Source: Anagrus nilaparvatae (lineage: Eukaryota > Arthropoda > Insecta > Hymenoptera > Mymaridae). From it: a stretch of DNA of 64,000 bases. Position numbers and translations under genes: made by a program. A model generated the notes under the pieces. It saw nothing but the letters and a program-made list of their open reading frames with translations. It made no database searches and was not told the DNA's origin. The stretch is from assembly GCA_022575985.1 (NCBI GenBank), contig JAKSXM010000137.1, forward strand, positions 13,162,001-13,226,000, given 5' to 3'. Positions 59,319 to 64,000 of the stretch are shown in pieces (within the stretch, counting starts at the first letter, position 1; each line of letters opens with the position of its first letter).

Positions 59319-60157
59319 TACTCCAGTCAAAATACGGGTTTGGTTGTATAGTTTCTGGCCACCACCAGATTTGGTGTAGTATACGTTTTTTGGGTCGCTT
59401 AGAGGACTTTTATATGAAAAATTTGGGCTTCCTTCTTACATTGGCCAAAACTACCCCTGAAAATGGCATTTTCGCTACATTCACTCTAGCCCTCTAAAAT
59501 TTGGTATACGGAGGTTTTTTGGGTAGCTGATCACGAATATTGAGGTGCTTTTTATGAAAAATTAGACCTCTTAAGTTAGCCAAAACTACCCCTAAAAAGG
59601 GCATTTGCGTTAAATTCATTCTAAGCCTTTGAAATTAGGTATACAAGGGTTTTTTGGGTCGCTGATCACGAATATTGAGGTATTTTTATGAAAAATTAAA
59701 TCTCTACCCTTAAATTAGCAAAAAATACCCCTAAAAAGGACATTTTCGCTATATTCACTCTAAGCCTTTGAATTTTGGTATAAGGGAGTTTTTTGGGTCG
59801 CTGATCACGAATATTGAGGTCTCATCTATGAAAAATTTTTCTTTCACCCTTACATTAGCCAAAACTACCGCTGAAAAGGTTAAAAATTAATATTAGATTA
59901 TTAATATTTTAAATAAATAATTCATTAAAATGCCTCAATATTCTTGATCAGCGACCCAAAAACCCCCCCTATACTAAATTTCAAAGGCTTAGAGTGAATA
60001 AAGCGAAAATGTCTTTTTTAGGGGTAGTTTCTCACAGAAAAGACCCTAATTTTCGGGATAAGCGACCCAAAAAGCCTATACTAGACCATATATTGGCTGT
60101 TATTTTCACGTTTCAGGCCGTTTTAAACATTCTGAGCCAGTATTTTGACTGGAGTAA
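59319..60157. mobile_element. palindromic CCAGTC-ended element, copy 3
   Basis: Ends are TACTCCAGTCAAAATACGG-like on the left and 'attttgactggagta' on the right. The interior carries four direct units of about 120-130 bases with 'tttttgggtcgctgatcac', 'aaaactacccctaaaaa' and 'cactctaagcctttgaa', and an inverted return of the same phrases at 59935-60090. It is a family member that has expanded by internal tandem duplication. Confidence 0.65.
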
Positions 60158-61498
60158 AACTCAAGAATTTTCAGTATACCTAATTTAATTTTTTTTAATT
60201 TTTCAGTTTTTAAGAATATTATTTTTAGAAAAATTTTAAGCTTTAGAATTAAGCTAATAATTTTGTATTTAGAATATTTTTAGAAGGATTAATATAATAT
60301 ACTGAATAATAAAACAATTTTACAATGAAATTAATTCAATATAAATTTTATTTATAAGAATACAAAAATTTTATTCAAACTGGTAATTCACACATTAAAT
60401 AAATTTTAAACTATACAAAGTCATTATTAATTGGTTATTTTTTTTAAATAAAAATAATTCATTATTTATAAATTTAAAAACTTATTTTCTAAACCTCCTT
60501 GTAAATGTTAATAAAAAATTTATTGTTACAATTGTCAATAATATTTTTATTGGTCCTAATAAAATTGATTTTTTTATTTTTTATTAAGAAAAACCAATTA
60601 AAACATTTCACTATTTTATTTTACGTATATTTATAAACACTCTCATACTTTTTTATTAAAATTTTATTCAAAAATAAAAAAAAAGGAATAAAAAAAAAAT
60701 GTATAAAATAATTATTAATGATTAAATAATCTAAATTAACTTTGTTAAATAATTTTATAAATGAAATTATTTATAAATTTTAAAAATACGCAGACTACAT
60801 AAAAGTAAATGATTTTAATTTTTTAATAAAGCTTTAAAGATTAATTGAGACTCACATACATTCAAAGTACATGCTGTATTTAATTTTTAAAAAAATTTAA
60901 TTCATTATTTCATTAATTCGAAACATTGAAAAATGCATTTTTATTTAATTAATTTATATCTTAAATTAAGTAGAATCAAATTTTGAAAAATTTATTTAAA
61001 ATCCTAAAAGTTTTTTTTTAATTATGTGACTAAAACTTATGTCGAATTAATACAATCACATAATATAAGTTTTTGTTTTACAATACTTGATAAAATTTTT
61101 CATTTAATGACAATATTTTTTTACAATTATATGTATATCACAAAAAATATAAAAATTTTGAACTGCTTATACCATCAAATAAATAGAAGACGCATTACAA
61201 TCACGTTACATTTACGTTAATAATAAAAATATTTAAATTATCAAAAAAATTTTATCTGATTCATGCATATACCTTAATATAAAAATGATAATTGACTAAA
61301 AAAAAAAAAATAAAGAAAACAAGCAAAAAAAAATATTTAACAAATAAAAGTTATCCATTCACACATTAAAATCTCTTATTAAATTGTCAATAGAATAACA
61401 GAATTTAATGTTATAGTGTTGTATCACTTTAAATAATCTTTGATGTTATTAAATTATTTTAGTATTAATGTAAGTACTAACAATTACTTAAATAATTA

Positions 61499-61504
61499 TT
61501 TATT
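61499..61504 (-). promoter_or_regulatory. candidate poly(A) signal for cyclin A
   Basis: AATAAA on the minus strand about 160 bases past the stop codon. The hexamer is common by chance in this AT-rich sequence. Confidence 0.25.
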
Positions 61505-61664
61505 AATGCAAATTTTTTTTGCACTTCTAAACAAAATATTTAATTTCAGTCTTATTCTATATCCCCTCCAAAGAAGATTAATTAATAATTTAGAAGGTTC
61601 GTTATAGATGTAGATTGGTTGTTTATCTATCATTTAAATGCTTTAATATTTACCAATAAATTGA

Positions 61665-61740
61665 TTAAGCACTCTCTGAGTCATCTGTGAAATCCAAAGG
61701 GTGAGTGCTTCGAGGCAATAATAATGCAACATGACTGTAT
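61665..61740 (-). CDS. CycA: cyclin A exon 5 (terminal)
   Basis: Encodes 'YSHVALLLP' and a short acidic tail, stopping at TAA 61667-61665. The match to the family ending 'KYK.SKY..VSLL.PP' supports this exon over reading through the donor of exon 4. Confidence 0.88.
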
Positions 61741-63525
61741 CTAAAAAATTATAACATAATTTTACAAATTATCAGATTATTTAATAATAAATCCAAATGT
61801 AACTAACATACAAATTAGAGAAATACTATAATTTTCAAAAAACAAATTGGTTTTGTATTAACTGACTGAACCTAACCCAATCAATTATTTTTTCAAAACC
61901 CTTAATTTCTGCTTAATTCTAAGGACTGTTACATTTGTAAATACTTTCATAATGATTTCTTGAAAGTTTGTTAAAATCTACTTACTTGCTATTTTTATAC
62001 TTTTCTTGAATTGCTTGCTGGGGTAAATTAGGAGCATTTTGGAATGATTTATGTAAACAATTTATACATTCTTTTAGATTTTGTATACTGTAACCCGTAG
62101 ATAACTCAAGTTCATGTGGCCATATTTCTTCATTTAAATTATGTCTAGCTAATGCAACAGATGATGCTGCTAAAATACTAGGTAAAAATTGTAAGTATGG
62201 ATCGACTTCAAGCAATGATAATTCACATAAATACTGAAAATAATAAATAAGTAAAATAAACAATTACATGGTCATTTAAGTATATAAAAATATTTACCAT
62301 TGCTAAATGCTGAATTTTTTCAGATAAATTATTACTAAGACAATATTCTGTGAGAAATGAAAGAGGAGTTGGAACAGTAAGATCAAAAGATAAAACTCTT
62401 AAAATTAAGTGTTCCATTCTTAAAACTTGTTTCTTTGAATAAGTATCATCAGTAATATAAACAAATTCACCAACATCTGGAGGATATATTTCTTCATATT
62501 TTCTAAAAAGATAAATAATATATAAAGAAAATGTTTATATTTTAATAAATTATAAAGTTTATCACTTACGCAGCTATAAACATTGCAGCAGTCCCAACAA
62601 GTTGTAATTTGGCTCGAACTACACTCATGTATGATAAAAACCGATCAATATAAGATACCGCTAAATACAAGGTTTCCGTGTGTAATCGATATTCTTCTGC
62701 AACTTCAACAAGCCAATCAACTAATATTGTACGCATTGCATATGTAATATCTGGCTGCTTTTTCATGTATCCTGGTTTTGGTCTATGTCGAACTTCTACA
62801 GTTCTAAAGTAGTTAAATATATCAGCCCTATACTCATCTACTTCATAAAAATTAGATCTGCTAGTTTTACAAGCTTCCCGTTTAGATTTTATATCTTTTT
62901 TTGATTTATCAAGATCTGAATTGACAAAATTTAAGGATACCAATGAAATTGGACTTTCTTTAGATGTATCATCCTTTTCTTCAATTTCTTGAAGTACTGG
63001 TCGGTATGGTTTGGCAACATTAACTAAAGTGGATTTTTTTAATTCGAGATTTAATACTTCAACTTCTTTAAAATTTTCTATTTTATTATTTTCTGCTTGA
63101 ATTTCATTTTTTTTATTTTTTAAAGCAACATCATTGTTAGTATCAGTTTGTAAACTATCTGCATTAACATCTGAATAAATTTGAAATGTCAATTCTTCCT
63201 TTTTTTCTTCGAAAACAGGATATGGTTGAATGATAGAAGGTAAAAAATAATTTTTTTCCTTTTTATCAATGTTGTCTTTACCAGTTTCCTGTAATTAAAA
63301 TAGTAGTAAAAAAAATGTTATTTTTGAAAAAATAAAATGCATATAATTATTAGTTACATTTTTGGAAATCCTTTGGCAGTTGCTGTGCAGTAATCCAAGA
63401 ACGGCGCGTTTATTATTCTCTTTGTTATTTTGTTGCTTCTGTTGTAAAGGCTGTAATGATCCTTGACTTTTCTCTTTGACGCGAATTAAATTCTCTTGGT
63501 CAGAATGTACTCGCATTGTAGACAT
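61665..63525 (-). CDS. CycA: cyclin A (5 exons, 471 aa)
   Basis: The product binds and activates cyclin-dependent kinases (Cdk1/Cdk2) for S-phase and entry into mitosis. Exons, minus strand: 63525-63358, 63288-62570, 62502-62298, 62233-61986, 61740-61665; all introns are GT-AG and the 1,416-base frame is open. The N-terminus has a KEN box (residues 35-37) directly followed by an RxxL destruction box, [10 protein letters not shown] (40-49), as expected for an APC/C substrate. The cyclin box has the MRAIL-type substrate-docking patch as MRTIL (about residues 241-245), then '[20 protein letters not shown]', '[10 protein letters not shown]' and '[18 protein letters not shown]'. The C-terminal cyclin fold runs through '[20 protein letters not shown]'. 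Drosophila cyclin A is of similar length. The A-type call rests on '[21 protein letters not shown]' -type sequence in place of B-type forms. Introns are short (69, 67, 64 and 245 bp), unlike those of its neighbour. Confidence 0.95.
61986..62233 (-). CDS. CycA: cyclin A exon 4
   Basis: Second cyclin fold: '[20 protein letters not shown]', '[20 protein letters not shown]' and '[12 protein letters not shown]'. The acceptor is tttcag ending at 62234; the donor is gtaagt from 61985. Confidence 0.95.
62298..62502 (-). CDS. CycA: cyclin A exon 3
   Basis: Completes the N-terminal cyclin fold ('[16 protein letters not shown]', '[19 protein letters not shown]') and enters the second. The acceptor is tttttag ending at 62503; the donor is gtaaat from 62297. 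Confidence 0.95.
62570..63288 (-). CDS. CycA: cyclin A exon 2
   Basis: Encodes the charged, low-complexity linker (about residues 57-205) and the first part of the N-terminal cyclin fold with MRTIL and '[20 protein letters not shown]'. The acceptor is attacag ending at 63289; the donor is gtaagt from 62569. Confidence 0.95.
63358..63525 (-). CDS. CycA: cyclin A exon 1 (aa 1-56)
   Basis: Start ATG at 63525, then '[19 protein letters not shown]', a Gln/Asn-rich stretch, the KEN box and the destruction box. The donor is gtaact from 63357; the exon ends on a codon boundary. Confidence 0.93.
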
Positions 63526-63969
63526 TTTTTATTTTTTATATTTTTACTTCAAATATTATATATAACTTCTTTTGCAATATATTAAAAGGGAGAGAGAGAG
63601 AGATTTGTCAAATTTTAAACTTATCAAAAATGTTTAAATTTGTTAATATAAAAAAATAAATTTACCTGCTACTTATTAATTAATTAAATTTACAATTGCA
63701 GTCGTGGAACTTGCACTCTCTCTCCCTATTTTTAACGGTTTGATTATATTCTTTTGCTTTGTTTTCTAAAACAATGATAATAGAAAATTAATGTTTTGTT
63801 ACTCACAAACAATTTGTTTCAATTTATTATTACTAACATTAAAAAGAAATTTAGTTACGTTTTTATTTTAATTAAATTTATGCAATTTTGATATAAATTT
63901 CTTGATAATTATACCCCCCAAAAGATATGGTGACCGCGACTGAAATATACGTTATTTTTATATAATGGG
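63526..63969 (-). promoter_or_regulatory. cyclin A 5' region
   Basis: Upstream of the ATG there is a CT-rich run (about 63592-63601, GA on the plus strand) and a donor-like CAG|gtaaat at about 63665-63660, so a 5'-UTR intron ending just before the ATG is possible. A TCAGT initiator-like motif on the minus strand lies at 63943-63939 and could mark the transcription start. No TATA box is evident. Confidence 0.35.
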
Positions 63970-63983
63970 GTTGCCGTTGCAAC
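63970..63983. promoter_or_regulatory. candidate RFX X-box
   Basis: GTTGCCGTTGCAAC matches the X-box consensus GTTRCCATRGYAAC at 12 of 14 positions and keeps both half-sites, GTTGC and GCAAC. X-boxes bind RFX factors in promoters of ciliary genes. It lies about 30 bases upstream of the putative cyclin A initiator and 17 bases from the window edge, so it may serve a divergent gene to the right. Confidence 0.45.
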
Positions 63984-64000
63984 ACACGTACGGAAGGAAT

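Larger units (their letters stand above)
57002..61664. other. intergenic region between BBS9 5' end and cyclin A 3' end
   Basis: This region must hold the BBS9 promoter, but I see no clear TATA box, initiator or good X-box close to 57001. It contains an inverted repeat at about 57976-58056, a 'ccctaaa..attattcta' tract at 58980-59300 and a palindromic CCAGTC-ended element at 59319-60157. The frames at 57703-58159 and 59252-59497 look fortuitous or repeat-derived. The last kilobase is AT-rich without features. Confidence 0.45.

Overview
This is an AT-rich, intron-containing animal nuclear sequence, most likely from an insect. The evidence is a cyclin A gene, a Bardet-Biedl (BBS9/PTHB1) gene split into 12 exons, a decayed R1-type LINE, a Penelope-like retroelement and many foldback repeats. 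The species cannot be named from the sequence alone. Nearly all short open frames in the window are chance or repeat-derived. Only two host protein-coding genes are supported, both on the minus strand.

Right end: a compact cyclin A gene (CCNA/CycA, 63525 to 61665, five exons, 471 aa, introns of 64-245 bp) carries a KEN box, a destruction box and both cyclin folds. About 440 bp upstream of its start codon lies a 14-bp sequence matching the RFX X-box, a ciliary-gene promoter motif, at 12 of 14 positions. After a 4.7-kb intergenic stretch comes BBS9 (57001 to 29555, 12 exons, 839 aa). I rebuilt it by hand with canonical GT-AG junctions and one continuous frame. It encodes a BBSome subunit for ciliary membrane traffic. 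The gene spans 27 kb because its introns are loaded with repeats. These include two inverted repeats of about 2.7 and 1.7 kb, a 0.9-kb palindromic element, and three TA-flanked foldback MITEs in one intron.

Left half (1-29,500): no host gene was found. At 12.3-15.7 kb there is a nested transposon wreck. A Penelope-like element supplies a linker, a GIY-YIG endonuclease domain and a C-terminal tail. It is interrupted once by a frameshifted R1-type LINE reverse transcriptase fragment and again by a 1.39-kb terminal-inverted-repeat element. A hammerhead-ribozyme-like fold follows its stop codon. Two further loci (10.8-11.1 kb and 16.65-17.0 kb) hold inverted pairs of hammerhead-like cores. The rest is interspersed repeats, G/C-tract foldbacks, microsatellites and AT-rich sequence in which I see nothing.

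Recurring repeat families link the left half, the introns and the intergenic space. They include a tandem-unit element with a CA microsatellite (5.4, 25.2 and 40.4 kb), a CCAGTC-ended palindromic family (26.5, 31.9 and 59.3 kb), a double-hairpin element (21.9 and 40.2 kb) and a family rich in short units reading roughly 'tccctaaa...attattctaag' (at least seven places).
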